From Mycobacterium heckeshornense (GTDB taxonomy: Bacteria > Actinomycetota > Actinomycetes > Mycobacteriales > Mycobacteriaceae), in the NCBI RefSeq assembly GCF_016592155.1, contig NZ_AP024237.1, positions 3,472,001-3,536,000 on the forward strand: a stretch of DNA of 64,000 bases, written 5' to 3'. The translations under genes and the position numbers were made by a program. Within the stretch, counting starts at the first letter, position 1. The number at the start of each line of letters is the position of its first letter. The notes beneath the pieces are model-generated. The model saw only the letters and a list, made by a program, of their open reading frames with translations, searched no databases and had not been told where the DNA came from. Below, piece after piece: positions 31,428 through 40,396 of this stretch.

Positions 31428-32285
31428 TCAGCGGCGAAGCCGCGGCCGCGGCTGGCACCTCGGGCAATAAAACGACGAGCGGTTCATGAACTTCTCGCGC
31501 CGAATCAGCGAGCCACAGCGTCGGCATGGCTGGTCCTCGCGACCGTACGCGTCGAGCGAGCGGTCGAAGTACCCCGATTCACCGTTGACGTTGACGTACA
31601 ACGAATCGAACGAGGTCCCGCCGTGGGCCAGCGCGTCGCACATCACCTCCGCGGCGGCCTGCAGCACCGCCGCCAGCTGCCGGCGCGGCAGCGTGGCGGC
31701 CACGCGCGAGCCGTGCACCTTGGCGCGCCACAGTGCCTCGTCGGCGTAGATGTTGCCGATGCCTGACACCACGGTCTGGTCGAGAAGCTGACGTTTGAGC
31801 TCGGAATGCTTGCGCCGCATCACATTAACCACCGCGTCGGCATCGAATTTCGAGTCCAGCGGATCGCGAGCCAGGTGGGCCACGGGCACCGGTACCGCGC
31901 TGCCGTCGACCGTTACCAACTCGGCCAGCAGCCAGCCGCCGAAAGTGCGCTGATCGACGAAGCTCAGCGCGGTGCCGTCGTCGAGCATCGCCGCGATGCG
32001 CAGGTGCGCGGTATTCGGGACGGCACCTAGCAGCATCCGCCCGCTCATGCCCAGATGCACCACCAGCGCGGTGTCGGCCTCATCCAATCTCAGCCACAGG
32101 TATTTACCGCGACGATCGGTGCCGGTGATGCGCGCGCCGATCAGCCGCGCGGTCAGGTCCGCGGGCCCGGCTTCGTGCCGGCGCACCGCGCGGGGGTGGT
32201 GAACTCGGATCGCCGTGACGGTCTTTCCCACCACATGGGTTTGCAGGCCGCGCCGCACCACCTCGACTTCCGGTAGTTCAGGCAT
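31428..32285 (-). CDS. mutM: Formamidopyrimidine-DNA glycosylase
   Basis: Base-excision repair enzyme that removes 8-oxoguanine and nicks the abasic site. 285 aa. The N-terminal catalytic [13 protein letters not shown] (Pro1, Glu2 after Met removal) is intact. The H2TH region contains [17 protein letters not shown] near 172. The zinc finger at the C-terminus has four Cys in CRRCGSL and FYCPRCQ. Also called fpg. It follows rnc by 5 bp on the minus strand. Confidence 0.97.
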   Translation of the reverse strand: MPELPEVEVVRRGLQTHVVGKTVTAIRVHHPRAVRRHEAGPADLTARLIGARITGTDRRGKYLWLRLDEADTALVVHLGMSGRMLLGAVPNTAHLRIAAMLDDGTALSFVDQRTFGGWLLAELVTVDGSAVPVPVAHLARDPLDSKFDADAVVNVMRRKHSELKRQLLDQTVVSGIGNIYADEALWRAKVHGSRVAATLPRRQLAAVLQAAAEVMCDALAHGGTSFDSLYVNVNGESGYFDRSLDAYGREDQPCRRCGSLIRREKFMNRSSFYCPRCQPRPRLRR

Positions 32286-32290
32286 TCAGC

Positions 32291-32983
32291 TCAGGCGCTC
32301 TCCAGCGCGTTCCACGCCGCAGCCGCCGCTTTTTGCTCGGCTTCCTTCTTGGACCGGCCCGTTCCGGAGCCGTATTCGGTGTCCATCACGACGACGACGG
32401 CGGTGAACTCCTTGTCGTGGTCCGGCCCGGTGGAGGTCACTACATATGACGGCGCGCCCAGGCCGCGCGCCGCGGTCAGTTCCTGCAGGCTGGTTTTCCA
32501 ATCCAGCCCCGCACCCAGCGTCGGCGCCGCGTCCAGCAGCGCCCCGAACAACCGCAGGATTACCTCCCGGGCGGTGTCGATGCCGTGGTGCAAATAGATC
32601 GCACCCAACAGCGATTCCATGCCGTCGGCCAGGATGCTGGATTTGTCGGCTCCACCGGTGTTGGCCTCACCACGGCCCAGCAGCATGTAGGCGCCGAGAC
32701 CCTGATCCGTCAACTTGCGTGCGACATCGGCCAACGCCTGGGTGTTGACGACGCTCGCGCGCAGCTTGGCAAGATCGCCCTCCGAGCGGTCCGGGTGGCG
32801 GTGAAACAGTTCATCGGTGACCGTCAGGCCCAGGACCGCGTCACCGAGGAACTCCAGGCGTTCGTTGGTAGGCAGGCCGCCATGCTCGTAGGCGTAGCTG
32901 CGGTGCGTCAGGGCCAGCGATAGCAACTCGTCCGGCAGGTCGACCCCCAGGGCATCGAGCAGCGGCTGGTATGACCGGGTCAC
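32291..32983 (-). CDS. rnc: Ribonuclease III
   Basis: Double-strand-specific endoribonuclease that processes rRNA precursors. 230 aa. The signature [20 protein letters not shown] is at about residues 41-60, with a second catalytic Asp/Glu pair near [18 protein letters not shown] (about 113). The C-terminal dsRNA-binding domain ends [21 protein letters not shown] 32983 overlaps the stop of the DUF177 gene by 4 bp. Confidence 0.97.
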   Translation of the reverse strand: MTRSYQPLLDALGVDLPDELLSLALTHRSYAYEHGGLPTNERLEFLGDAVLGLTVTDELFHRHPDRSEGDLAKLRASVVNTQALADVARKLTDQGLGAYMLLGRGEANTGGADKSSILADGMESLLGAIYLHHGIDTAREVILRLFGALLDAAPTLGAGLDWKTSLQELTAARGLGAPSYVVTSTGPDHDKEFTAVVVVMDTEYGSGTGRSKKEAEQKAAAAAWNALESA

Positions 32984-33558
32984 CGGTCGGCCTCAGGTGC
33001 ATCCAGCATTCCGGCCAGCTTGGCCCAGCGCGGATCGATCCGATCGTGGTGATGGCCGGGCTCGGCGGAAGCCAGCGGGATACCGCACTCCGCGCACAAG
33101 CCCGGGCAATCGGCCCGGCACACCGGAGAGAACGGCAGTTCCAGGCCGACCGCGTCGATGATCGACTGCTCCAGGTCGACCGTGTCGTTGATAACCCGAC
33201 CGACCTCGTCATCGTCGGTGGTCTCGTCGGTGAGGGTATCCGGATACGCGAACAACTCGGTCAACTCGACCTCCACTCGCCCGCTGACCGCCGTCAGACA
33301 ACGCGCGCACTCACCGGTGGTGGGTGCCGCCACCGTGCCGGTGACCAAGACGCCTTCCGACACCGACTCCACCCGCAGGTCCAGTTCCAGCGGCGCACCG
33401 CGTTGGATCGCGATCAGCTCCAATCCGATTCGCGCCGGACTGCTCACCGTGTCCTGCAGCGCAAACACCTCTCCGGGGCGTCGGCCCAGCCGCGAGATAT
33501 TGACGATCAGCGGTGAAATCGGCGGCCGTTTTGCGATTGGGCTACGCTGCCTAGCCAT
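32980..33558 (-). CDS. YceD / DUF177 family protein (Rv2926c ortholog)
   Basis: Protein of 192 aa. DUF177 members are linked with 23S rRNA accumulation and normally precede rpmF. The conserved Cys pairs of the family are seen in [13 protein letters not shown] (about residue 81) and [13 protein letters not shown] near 159. ATG 33558. No rpmF gene follows here; instead it is coupled to rnc, as in other mycobacteria. Confidence 0.9.
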   Translation of the reverse strand: MARQRSPIAKRPPISPLIVNISRLGRRPGEVFALQDTVSSPARIGLELIAIQRGAPLELDLRVESVSEGVLVTGTVAAPTTGECARCLTAVSGRVEVELTELFAYPDTLTDETTDDDEVGRVINDTVDLEQSIIDAVGLELPFSPVCRADCPGLCAECGIPLASAEPGHHHDRIDPRWAKLAGMLDAPEADR

Positions 33559-33602
33559 ATCCCAATCCTACGGTCCCGGCGGCCCGCTGCTGCCGCCACG
33601 GG

Positions 33603-34340
33603 CTAGCGGGTGGCGTAGTCGTGGGTGCCGGCAGCCGTCCGCAATTGGTGACGGCCGCGACTGACCGACCGCAAGGTGCCGTTGAGGTATTCCTCGAACT
33701 CGGCGAGCTTGCTGTCGACGTAAATGTCGCACTCGCCGCGCAGCCGGTCCGCCTCGGCGTGCGCCGCGTCGATCAAACGGGTGGCCTCGGCGCGCGCCGC
33801 CTGCACCACCTCGGTCTGCGACACCAGCCGCTGCTGTTCCTTGATGCCTTCTTGCACGGCCTTTTCATAGGAGATGTTGCCGTTCTCGACCAGCCGGTCG
33901 CATTCCGCCTTCGCCCGGCCGGTACTGGCGTCATACTCGCGTTTGGCCGCGGCCGCGATGCGCACCGCCTCCTCGCGCGCATCGCTGACCATCCGCTCGC
34001 TGTGCTGGCGGGCCTCGCTGACCATCCGGTCGGCCTGGGCCTTCGCCTCGGACAATATCCGGTCCGCTTCGGCGCGGGCGTGATTGAGCATCGACTCCGA
34101 CTCGGTGGTTGCCGAGGACACCATGGAGTCGGCGTGCGCCTTGGCCTCGTTCAGCATTGAATCCCGAGCATCGAGCACATCTTGGGCGTCGTCGAGTTCG
34201 CCGGGGATCGCGTCCTTGATGTCGTCGATCAGCTCCAACACGTCGCCGCGAGGCACCACACAACCGGCCGTCATCGGCACGCCACGGGCTTCTTCGACAA
34301 TCGCGCTGAGTTCGTCCAGCGCTTCAAAAACTCGGTACAC
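33603..34340 (-). CDS. sepIVA: SepIVA, DivIVA-like coiled-coil growth/division regulator
   Basis: Protein of 245 aa, almost all coiled coil. It begins VYRVFEALDELSAIVEEARGVPMTAGCVVP, followed by long Ala/Glu/Arg heptads and ends RGRHQLRTAAGTHDYATR. Known in mycobacteria as an essential factor for polar elongation and septation (Rv2927c). Start set at GTG 34340, which gives exactly the ortholog length; the open frame further upstream is Arg-rich noise. Divergent from the copper-type permease. Confidence 0.94.
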   Translation of the reverse strand: MYRVFEALDELSAIVEEARGVPMTAGCVVPRGDVLELIDDIKDAIPGELDDAQDVLDARDSMLNEAKAHADSMVSSATTESESMLNHARAEADRILSEAKAQADRMVSEARQHSERMVSDAREEAVRIAAAAKREYDASTGRAKAECDRLVENGNISYEKAVQEGIKEQQRLVSQTEVVQAARAEATRLIDAAHAEADRLRGECDIYVDSKLAEFEEYLNGTLRSVSRGRHQLRTAAGTHDYATR

Positions 34341-34517
34341 GGCACACCCTCCCGGCATCGTTGTTGTTACCAGTGTGCCTGGTGTTGTCCTTGTGACTCT
34401 GCTGCTGGGCCCGGTGTGTCGAACATTGGCGTCCCGGGCTTGGCCGCTCACCCCGGCACGCCCGCGCCGGCGCGGGCAGCCGGTGTGGTCGGCGGCCACC
34501 GCCGGCCGACGGCGCAA

Positions 34518-34536
34518 TATACCCCTGCTGGGTATA
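34518..34536 (+). promoter_or_regulatory. RicR/CsoR-type operator upstream of the permease
   Basis: TATACCC-CTGCT-GGGTATA, perfect 7-bp inverted repeats with a 5-bp spacer, 17 bp before the permease ATG. This fits the TACCC-n5-GGGTA pattern of copper-sensing CsoR-family repressors. In M. tuberculosis, Rv2963 belongs to the RicR copper regulon, as I recall it. Confidence 0.85.
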
Positions 34537-34553
34537 AAACGGGCACGGTTAGC

Positions 34554-35786
34554 ATGGTGTGGGCCGCATCGACCGCCGGCCACCGAACCGCGAACGAGGA
34601 GGATCTGTTGGGCACCGTGCTGGATGCGGTCGAGCGGGCATTGGCGCTGGCGGGCTCCATGACGTGGGAGATCCTCTGGGCCCTGGTGCTGGGGTTCGTG
34701 CTGTCAGCGCTCGTGCAGGCGGTCGTGCGCCGTTCGACGATCGCCACCCTGCTGGGCGACAACCGGCCCCGCACCCTGGTGGTGGCGACCGGGTTGGGCG
34801 CCGCATCGTCGTCGTGTTCCTATGCCGCGGTGGCGTTGGCCCGGTCGCTCTTTCGTAAAGGCGCGGACTTCACCGCCGCCATGGCATTCCAGATCGGCTC
34901 GACCAACTTGGTGGCCGAGCTGGGCATCATCATGGCCCTGCTAATGGGCTGGCAGTTCGCCGCGGCCGAATTCGTCGGCGGCCCACTGATGATCGTGATC
35001 TTGGCCGTGTTGTTCCGGCTATTTGTACGCCCGCCCATGCTCGACGCCGCCCGTCGGCAAGCCGAGCGCGGAATCGCCGGTTCGATGGAAGGCCACGCCG
35101 CGATGGACATGTCCGTTCAACGCGACGGATCGTTTTGGCAGCGGCTGTTTTCGCCGCAAGGCTTCACCTCGGTTTCACATGTATTTGTCATGGAGTGGGC
35201 GGCAATCCTGCGCGACCTTGTGATCGGCTTGTTGATCGCTGGCGCCATTGCCGCATGGATGCCTGAATCATTCTGGCAAGCATTCTTTTTCACCGAGCAT
35301 CACACACTCTCGGCACTCTGGGGCCCGATCGTGGCGCCATTGGTAGCGATCGCATCGTTCGTCTGCTCGATCGGCAATGTGCCACTGGCTGCGGTGCTTT
35401 GGAACGGGGGCATAAGTTTTGGCGGTGTGGTCGCCTTCATCTTCGCCGACCTGTTGATTCTGCCGATTCTCAACATCTACCGTAAGTACTACGGCACCGC
35501 GATGATGCTGACACTGCTGGGCACCTTCTACGGCGCAACGATCGGAGCTGGCTACCTCGTCGAATTACTGTTCGGCGCAGCACATCTCGTTCCGAGTCAC
35601 CGCAACGCTACCGTGATGCACGCCGGAATCTCGTGGAACTACACGACCTGGCTCAACATCGTGTTTCTGGCCGTCGCGGCGGTTCTGGTCGCGAGATTCG
35701 TGGCGACCGGCGGCGTGCCGATGCTACGCATGATGGGCGGTTCGCCGGACGCAGAGCACAACCATCACCACCACGGGCACTGCTGA
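34554..35786 (+). CDS. Permease of the COG0701/ArsP-like family (Rv2963 ortholog), likely copper-induced
   Basis: Integral membrane protein of 410 aa with about eight to ten predicted membrane segments and two internally similar halves. Cys residues lie in membrane motifs GAASSSCSYAAVALARSLF (about residue 86) and FVCSIGNVPLAAVLWNGG (about 275), typical of this permease family. The tail ends in a His-rich cluster (HNHHHHGHC), a probable metal-binding site. ATG 34554; a frame open upstream crosses the operator and sepIVA and is not coding. The operator directly before the start suggests derepression by copper. In H37Rv the gene lies some 50 kb from sepIVA beyond the PDIM locus. Confidence 0.9.
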   Translation: MVWAASTAGHRTANEEDLLGTVLDAVERALALAGSMTWEILWALVLGFVLSALVQAVVRRSTIATLLGDNRPRTLVVATGLGAASSSCSYAAVALARSLFRKGADFTAAMAFQIGSTNLVAELGIIMALLMGWQFAAAEFVGGPLMIVILAVLFRLFVRPPMLDAARRQAERGIAGSMEGHAAMDMSVQRDGSFWQRLFSPQGFTSVSHVFVMEWAAILRDLVIGLLIAGAIAAWMPESFWQAFFFTEHHTLSALWGPIVAPLVAIASFVCSIGNVPLAAVLWNGGISFGGVVAFIFADLLILPILNIYRKYYGTAMMLTLLGTFYGATIGAGYLVELLFGAAHLVPSHRNATVMHAGISWNYTTWLNIVFLAVAAVLVARFVATGGVPMLRMMGGSPDAEHNHHHHGHC

Positions 35787-35868
35787 TTATTGCTGGCCGC
35801 TCGAAACCTGGCCGGCAGCCGGCGGCGACGTACGCAGACGCACCGTCGAACAGTAGCTGACGCCTCAA

Positions 35869-36351
35869 TCACCCTCCGCGGGAAAGCTTCTCGCGGAGAC
35901 GTCGGTTAACCGGTTCGGGAAGCAGGTCCGACACGTCACCGCCAAGCATTGCGACTTCTTTGGCCAGCGAAGACGACACGAACGAATACCGCGGAGTGGT
36001 AGCCACGAAGAACGTGTCGACGCCGGCGATATGTTTGTTCATCTGCGCCATCTGCAACTCGTATTCGAAGTCGGTGCCGGTGCGCAGACCCTTGACGATA
36101 GCGGTCATACCGCGAGACCTGACGAAGTCGACCACCAGGCCTTCCCCGGCTTCGACCCGCAGATTGGGCAGATGCGTCGTCGACTCGATGATCATCGCGA
36201 TCCGCTCGTCAAGCTCGAACATGCTCTGTTTGGCGGGGTTGACCAGGATGGCCACGACCACCTCGTCAAACTGAGCAGAGGCGCGTTCGAAAATGTCGAT
36301 GTGGCCCAGGGTCACTGGATCGAAAGATCCCGGGCATACCGCGCCGGTCAT
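35869..36351 (-). CDS. coaD: Phosphopantetheine adenylyltransferase
   Basis: Penultimate enzyme of coenzyme A synthesis; joins ATP and 4'-phosphopantetheine. 160 aa. The nucleotidyl-transfer HxGH-type motif is in [17 protein letters not shown] and the second motif in [17 protein letters not shown] 36351 ([12 protein letters not shown]) is preferred over the GTG at 36360 because AAGGAG lies at good distance before it and the family starts there. Convergent with the permease gene. Confidence 0.95.
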   Translation of the reverse strand: MTGAVCPGSFDPVTLGHIDIFERASAQFDEVVVAILVNPAKQSMFELDERIAMIIESTTHLPNLRVEAGEGLVVDFVRSRGMTAIVKGLRTGTDFEYELQMAQMNKHIAGVDTFFVATTPRYSFVSSSLAKEVAMLGGDVSDLLPEPVNRRLREKLSRGG

Positions 36352-36426
36352 CTGCGCCACTCCTTATCATCGCCGCGCTCGGCATCGTCGCCGGTAGTCA
36401 TGACCGATGACGGTAGCAGGAACCGC

Positions 36427-36993
36427 TCACCCCGCCGGGCCGCTCAGTTCGGCGAATTCCAGCCGGGTGTCGCCGTAAACGCGGTGCTGCCACGGCACCC
36501 AACCGACCGGCCAGCTCAACGACGTACTGGAAGCGGCGCGCTCCACCGCCGCCACGGTTCCGGTACCCGCCCATCCGTGGGCGGTCAAGGCGCCCAACAC
36601 CGCCTCGATTTCGGCGGTCCCGACGTCGTAGGGCGGATCCGCCAGCACCAGGTCCACCGGTTGCTCGGCCTCGACACTCACAGCTGCCGCCACCGTGCAG
36701 CGGCGCAGTGTCGCGCCGGCCAGACCGACGGCCTCGATGTTGCGGGCCAGCACGGCCGCGGTCCGATGATCCGACTCGACGAACAGTGCCGAGGCCGCTC
36801 CACGTGATAGTGCCTCCAGCCCGAGCGCGCCGGAACCGGCGTACAGATCGAGCACTGACAGGCCGGCCAGGTCCCGCCGCGCGGTCAAGATGTTGAACAA
36901 CGATTCGCGCACCCGGTCGGTGGTCGGTCGTGTTCCCCGCGGCGGGATCGCGAGGCGTCGGCCGCGTGCCGCTCCGGCAATGATCCGCGTCAG
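36427..36993 (-). CDS. rsmD: 16S rRNA (guanine966-N2)-methyltransferase RsmD, probable CTG start
   Basis: SAM-dependent methyltransferase acting on 16S rRNA. Conserved motifs are [20 protein letters not shown] and [10 protein letters not shown] (the NPPY-type catalytic motif). The first usual start codon, GTG at 36912, falls at RVRESLFN and would remove the conserved N-terminus. The frame continues upstream with [20 protein letters not shown], which every family member has. The only codon at the homologous initiator position is CTG at 36993, giving 188 aa. If CTG is not used, the gene would be N-terminally truncated. Lies 25 bp after the VKOR gene stop. Confidence 0.88.
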   Translation of the reverse strand: MTRIIAGAARGRRLAIPPRGTRPTTDRVRESLFNILTARRDLAGLSVLDLYAGSGALGLEALSRGAASALFVESDHRTAAVLARNIEAVGLAGATLRRCTVAAAVSVEAEQPVDLVLADPPYDVGTAEIEAVLGALTAHGWAGTGTVAAVERAASSTSLSWPVGWVPWQHRVYGDTRLEFAELSGPAG

Positions 36994-37018
36994 CTCACCA
37001 CCACCGCACGTCAGCGCC

Positions 37019-37660
37019 CTAGCCGGGCTGGAAGAGTGTCGACCAGTAGTCCCAAAACCGCACCACGATCAGCAGGATGACCGCAGTGAACCACAGTGTG
37101 GTGATCGACCATCGCCAACGGTAGAGCGTCGACGCCGCGCCGGCCCTGTTTCCCTCTGCCGGGCAAAACGCGATCGACGCGACCACCACCAGCAGGGGGA
37201 TGGTGACCGCCCACACCACCATGCAGTAGGGGCACAATGCGCCGATGCGATACAGGCTTTGGAATATCAGCCAGTGCACGAACCCGGCACCGGCCAATGT
37301 CGCGGCAGCCAGTGCACTCCAATACCACTGCGGCAAAGGCACTTTGGTCACGGCCAGCACGCCGGTCACGACGACCACGGTGAATGCGGCGACACCGATC
37401 AGCGGATTGGGAAAACCCAGCACCGACGCCTGCGGCGTCGCCATCACCGACCCGCACGACACCACCGGGTTGAGGTTGCACGACGGCACATACGACGGGT
37501 TGGTCAAGATCTTGATCTTTTCCACCGTCAGCGTCACCGAGGCGACCAATCCGATGACCCCGGCGATGAGCACCCACCACGCGCTGGGCAACGCCACCGA
37601 CGGCGCGGCTGCCTGACCGCCGGGCGGCTGGGCCGGTTGCGCCGACACCGTGACTGTCAC
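37019..37660 (-). CDS. Vitamin K epoxide reductase homolog (VKOR)
   Basis: Membrane enzyme of 213 aa that reoxidises periplasmic DsbA-type proteins using menaquinone. Loop cysteines are in [13 protein letters not shown] (about residues 61-73) and the redox CPYC is in [13 protein letters not shown] near 141. Four to five membrane helices are predicted. GTG 37660 overlaps the stop of the DsbA-like gene by 4 bp (GTGA), so the thiol oxidase and its partner are co-translated. Ortholog of Rv2968c. Confidence 0.94.
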   Translation of the reverse strand: MTVTVSAQPAQPPGGQAAAPSVALPSAWWVLIAGVIGLVASVTLTVEKIKILTNPSYVPSCNLNPVVSCGSVMATPQASVLGFPNPLIGVAAFTVVVVTGVLAVTKVPLPQWYWSALAAATLAGAGFVHWLIFQSLYRIGALCPYCMVVWAVTIPLLVVVASIAFCPAEGNRAGAASTLYRWRWSITTLWFTAVILLIVVRFWDYWSTLFQPG

Positions 37661-38412
37661 GACGCGGCTGGTGTCGCCGCCGAGTCAAGGCCCGCTACGT
37701 CGCCGACGATCTCTTTGATCTTGGCGACCAGCGCCTGCGGCGTCGACGGTTCGTAGTCTTGGCCGTTGATCCGGATCGTCGGGGTGGCGTGAATACCTGT
37801 GGCCGAGGCCATGCCCTCGACCCTCGGCACGTACTTGCCGCTGTTGATGCAATCGGGGACCTTGCCAACCACCCCGGCCTCACGGGCAATCTCGATCAAC
37901 CGGGCGTTGTCGGGAAACGTCGAGCCGGTTTCGGATGGCTGCAGATTCTTGGTGAACAACGCGGTGTGGAAACGCCGGAACGCCTCGATGGATTCGTCGG
38001 CGACGCAGTAGGCCGCCGCGCCGGCCCGCGACGAATAGTTGTCGGTGCGCGCGCTATCGAGGATGCCGACCATGTAATAGTCGGCGGCGATGGCGCCGCT
38101 GTCGATGAGCTTGGCCACCGTCGGCCCGAACGTCCGCTCGAAATTGCCGCAAGCCGGACACAGGAAATCCTCGTAGAACGCGACGACGGCCTTGGGGTCT
38201 CGGGTGCCGTCCTTGGTGACGAGCTTGCTCGATGTGACTCGCACCGGCTGACCGGCAGCGGGCTTGTGGCCGTGGGTCATCACGATATAGAGCACGAGAC
38301 CGACCGCGAAGATCACCACGATCCCCGTCAGCCCGATCTGGATCAGCAGGTTGCGCCTGCGATCGGCTGCCTTCAAGTCGTAGCGCGCGGGACGGTTAGG
38401 TTTGCTGGCCAC
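37657..38412 (-). CDS. Membrane-anchored DsbA-like thiol oxidoreductase (Rv2969c ortholog)
   Basis: Extracytoplasmic disulfide-forming protein of 251 aa. One N-terminal membrane anchor is at about residues 22-46 (LLIQIGLTGIVVIFAVGLVLYIVM). The thioredoxin-like domain has the redox motif DFLCPACGNFE near residue 88, and the cis-Pro loop is HATPTIRINGQDYEPS. GTG start at 38412. The partner VKOR follows with a 4-bp overlap. Confidence 0.94.
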   Translation of the reverse strand: MASKPNRPARYDLKAADRRRNLLIQIGLTGIVVIFAVGLVLYIVMTHGHKPAAGQPVRVTSSKLVTKDGTRDPKAVVAFYEDFLCPACGNFERTFGPTVAKLIDSGAIAADYYMVGILDSARTDNYSSRAGAAAYCVADESIEAFRRFHTALFTKNLQPSETGSTFPDNARLIEIAREAGVVGKVPDCINSGKYVPRVEGMASATGIHATPTIRINGQDYEPSTPQALVAKIKEIVGDVAGLDSAATPAAS

Positions 38413-38469
38413 AGGTTTGCGGATCCTCCGGTTGGCGGCATGGCGCCTCCAGAGTACCGGCGGAAAGTC

Positions 38470-39564
38470 TCACACCCGGCTGAGATGGGCACGCAGCGCC
38501 GAGACGATCTCGGCGGTGCCGACGGCACTGCCGCCGCCGAGCGGGAACAATGTGGCGAAACCGTGGGTCAGCGACCTCATCGAGCGCAGGTCGACGGCGG
38601 TGCCGGCGGCTCGCAGTGCCGCGGCGTATTGCTCGCCCTCGTCGCGCAGGGGATCGAACCCGGCGGTTGCGATCAATGCGGGCGGCAGGCCGGACAGGTC
38701 ATCGGCCAGCAACGGCGATATCCGCGGATCGGTCGGCTCGAGATCGGAATCGGCCAAGTATTGGGTCTCGAACCAGTCGACGTCGCGCTTGGTGAGCAAA
38801 AAGCCGTCGGCGAACAACGACAGCGAACGGGTGCGGGCGGTGAAGTCGGTTCTGGGGTAGATGAGCCACTGCAGCGCGGGCCTGGGGCCGCCATCAGCCC
38901 GCGCCAGTTGCGACACGACGGCCGCCAGGTTGCCGCCCGCGCTGTCACCGCCGACCGCCACCTTGCCCGGGATTGCGCCGAGCCCGGCGGCGTGTTCATG
39001 GGCCCAGCGAAATGCCGCATAGGCGTCGTCAAGAGCGGCGGGAGCCGGGTGTTCGGGCGCTAGGCGATAATCGACCGACAGCACGTGGATGTCGGCGTCG
39101 CGGCAGGTCAACCGGCACAACGCGTCATGAGTGTCCAGGTCACCGATGGTCCAGCCACCGCCGTGGTAGAAGACCAGCAACGGCGTCGGCCCGGCGACCG
39201 CCGGGCGGTAATGCCGAGCAGCGATGTCACCGGCGGGCCCGGGTATCGACACGTCGTTCACCGCAACGTGGATCTGCGGCCCGGGCAACGCCAAACACCC
39301 CTCCCGCATCAGGATCCGCGAGGCGACCACGTCGTCGTCGACCACCAAGCCGTTGATGCCCACAGCCCGCTGCGCCGCCAACAACAACTGCAACGTGGGA
39401 TCGAGCGTGTTGCCGTCGATGATCACTGACCGCCCGCCGGTGAGCAGCCGCTTGGCACCGGCTGGAATCCACGGAATGACCTTCAGCCCGACGCGGGTAG
39501 CGGTGCCCTGCAGGCGCGTGGACCACCGGTGCAGGTCCGGCGCGCCTGGCAGACTTTTGGTCAT
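38470..39564 (-). CDS. lipN: Esterase/lipase LipN (hormone-sensitive lipase family)
   Basis: Alpha/beta-hydrolase of 364 aa. The oxyanion-hole motif HGGGWTIGD (HGGG) is near residue 135, the nucleophile elbow GGDSAGGNL near 208, then DPLRDEGE with the catalytic Asp and LTHGF with the catalytic His near the end. ATG 39564 gives the MTKSLPGAPDL start of the M. tuberculosis ortholog (Rv2970c) and has GGGGAG 6 bp before it. The divergent aldo-keto reductase starts within the same CATG. Confidence 0.95.
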   Translation of the reverse strand: MTKSLPGAPDLHRWSTRLQGTATRVGLKVIPWIPAGAKRLLTGGRSVIIDGNTLDPTLQLLLAAQRAVGINGLVVDDDVVASRILMREGCLALPGPQIHVAVNDVSIPGPAGDIAARHYRPAVAGPTPLLVFYHGGGWTIGDLDTHDALCRLTCRDADIHVLSVDYRLAPEHPAPAALDDAYAAFRWAHEHAAGLGAIPGKVAVGGDSAGGNLAAVVSQLARADGGPRPALQWLIYPRTDFTARTRSLSLFADGFLLTKRDVDWFETQYLADSDLEPTDPRISPLLADDLSGLPPALIATAGFDPLRDEGEQYAAALRAAGTAVDLRSMRSLTHGFATLFPLGGGSAVGTAEIVSALRAHLSRV

Positions 39565-40396
39565 GGCTGCTCCCCTAGTCACCCTGAACGACGGTCATTC
39601 GATCCCCTCAGTGGGGTTCGGCGTATTCAAGATTCCACCCGGACAGACCGAACAGGCGGTCCGCGCCGCGTTGCAAACCGGCTACCGGCACATCGACACC
39701 GCGGCAATGTACAACAACGAACGTGAGACCGGACGGGCAGTTGCCGAATCGGGCATACCCCGAGACGAAATCTACTTGGTCACCAAGCTGTGGAACGCCG
39801 ACCAGGGCTATGACAGCACGCTGGCGGCGTTCGACGCGAGCTTGGAACGGCTCGGAGCGGACTATCTCGACCTGTATTTGATCCACTGGCCATTGCCCGC
39901 AGCGGGCAAGTTCGTCGACACCTTCAAGGCCTTCGCGCACCTTCGCGACGAGGGCCGGGTCCGGTCGATCGGGGTCAGCAATTTCGAACCGGAGCATTTA
40001 AAGGTCCTCATCGACGCCACCGGCATCGTCCCCGCCGTCAATCAGGTCGAGCTGCATCCGCGCTTTCCACAAACCGCGTTGCGGGAAGTGCATGCCCAGC
40101 TCGGGATCGCCACCGAGGCGTGGGCGCCGCTCGGCCAGGGCTCGTTGCTGACTCACCCGACGGTCACGGCGGTCGCCGAGGGCTGCGGCCGCACTCCGGC
40201 GCAAGTGCTGATTAGGTGGCACATTCAGCTCGGTAATATCGTGATCCCCAAGTCGGTGAACCCTGCACGGATTGCGAGTAATTTCGACGTGTTCGATTTC
40301 GAACTCAGCGCGGACGAGATGGCGTCGATCTCCTCGCTCGATGACGGCACCCGGCTTGGTCCAGATCCACGAACCTTCAATTTCACAGGCAGGTGA
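39563..40396 (+). CDS. Aldo-keto reductase, first of a tandem pair
   Basis: NADPH-dependent reductase of 277 aa with the TIM-barrel AKR fold. The catalytic tetrad is visible: Asp and Tyr in IDTAAMYNNE, Lys in YLVTKLW, His in YLIHWPLP. The cofactor motif IPKSVNPARIASNFDVFDF is intact. ATG 39563 lies in the CATG that also holds the lipN start on the other strand. It is similar to the next gene and absent from the corresponding position in M. tuberculosis, where I recall a single AKR (Rv2971). No clear ribosome-binding site precedes it. Confidence 0.92.
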   Translation: MAAPLVTLNDGHSIPSVGFGVFKIPPGQTEQAVRAALQTGYRHIDTAAMYNNERETGRAVAESGIPRDEIYLVTKLWNADQGYDSTLAAFDASLERLGADYLDLYLIHWPLPAAGKFVDTFKAFAHLRDEGRVRSIGVSNFEPEHLKVLIDATGIVPAVNQVELHPRFPQTALREVHAQLGIATEAWAPLGQGSLLTHPTVTAVAEGCGRTPAQVLIRWHIQLGNIVIPKSVNPARIASNFDVFDFELSADEMASISSLDDGTRLGPDPRTFNFTGR

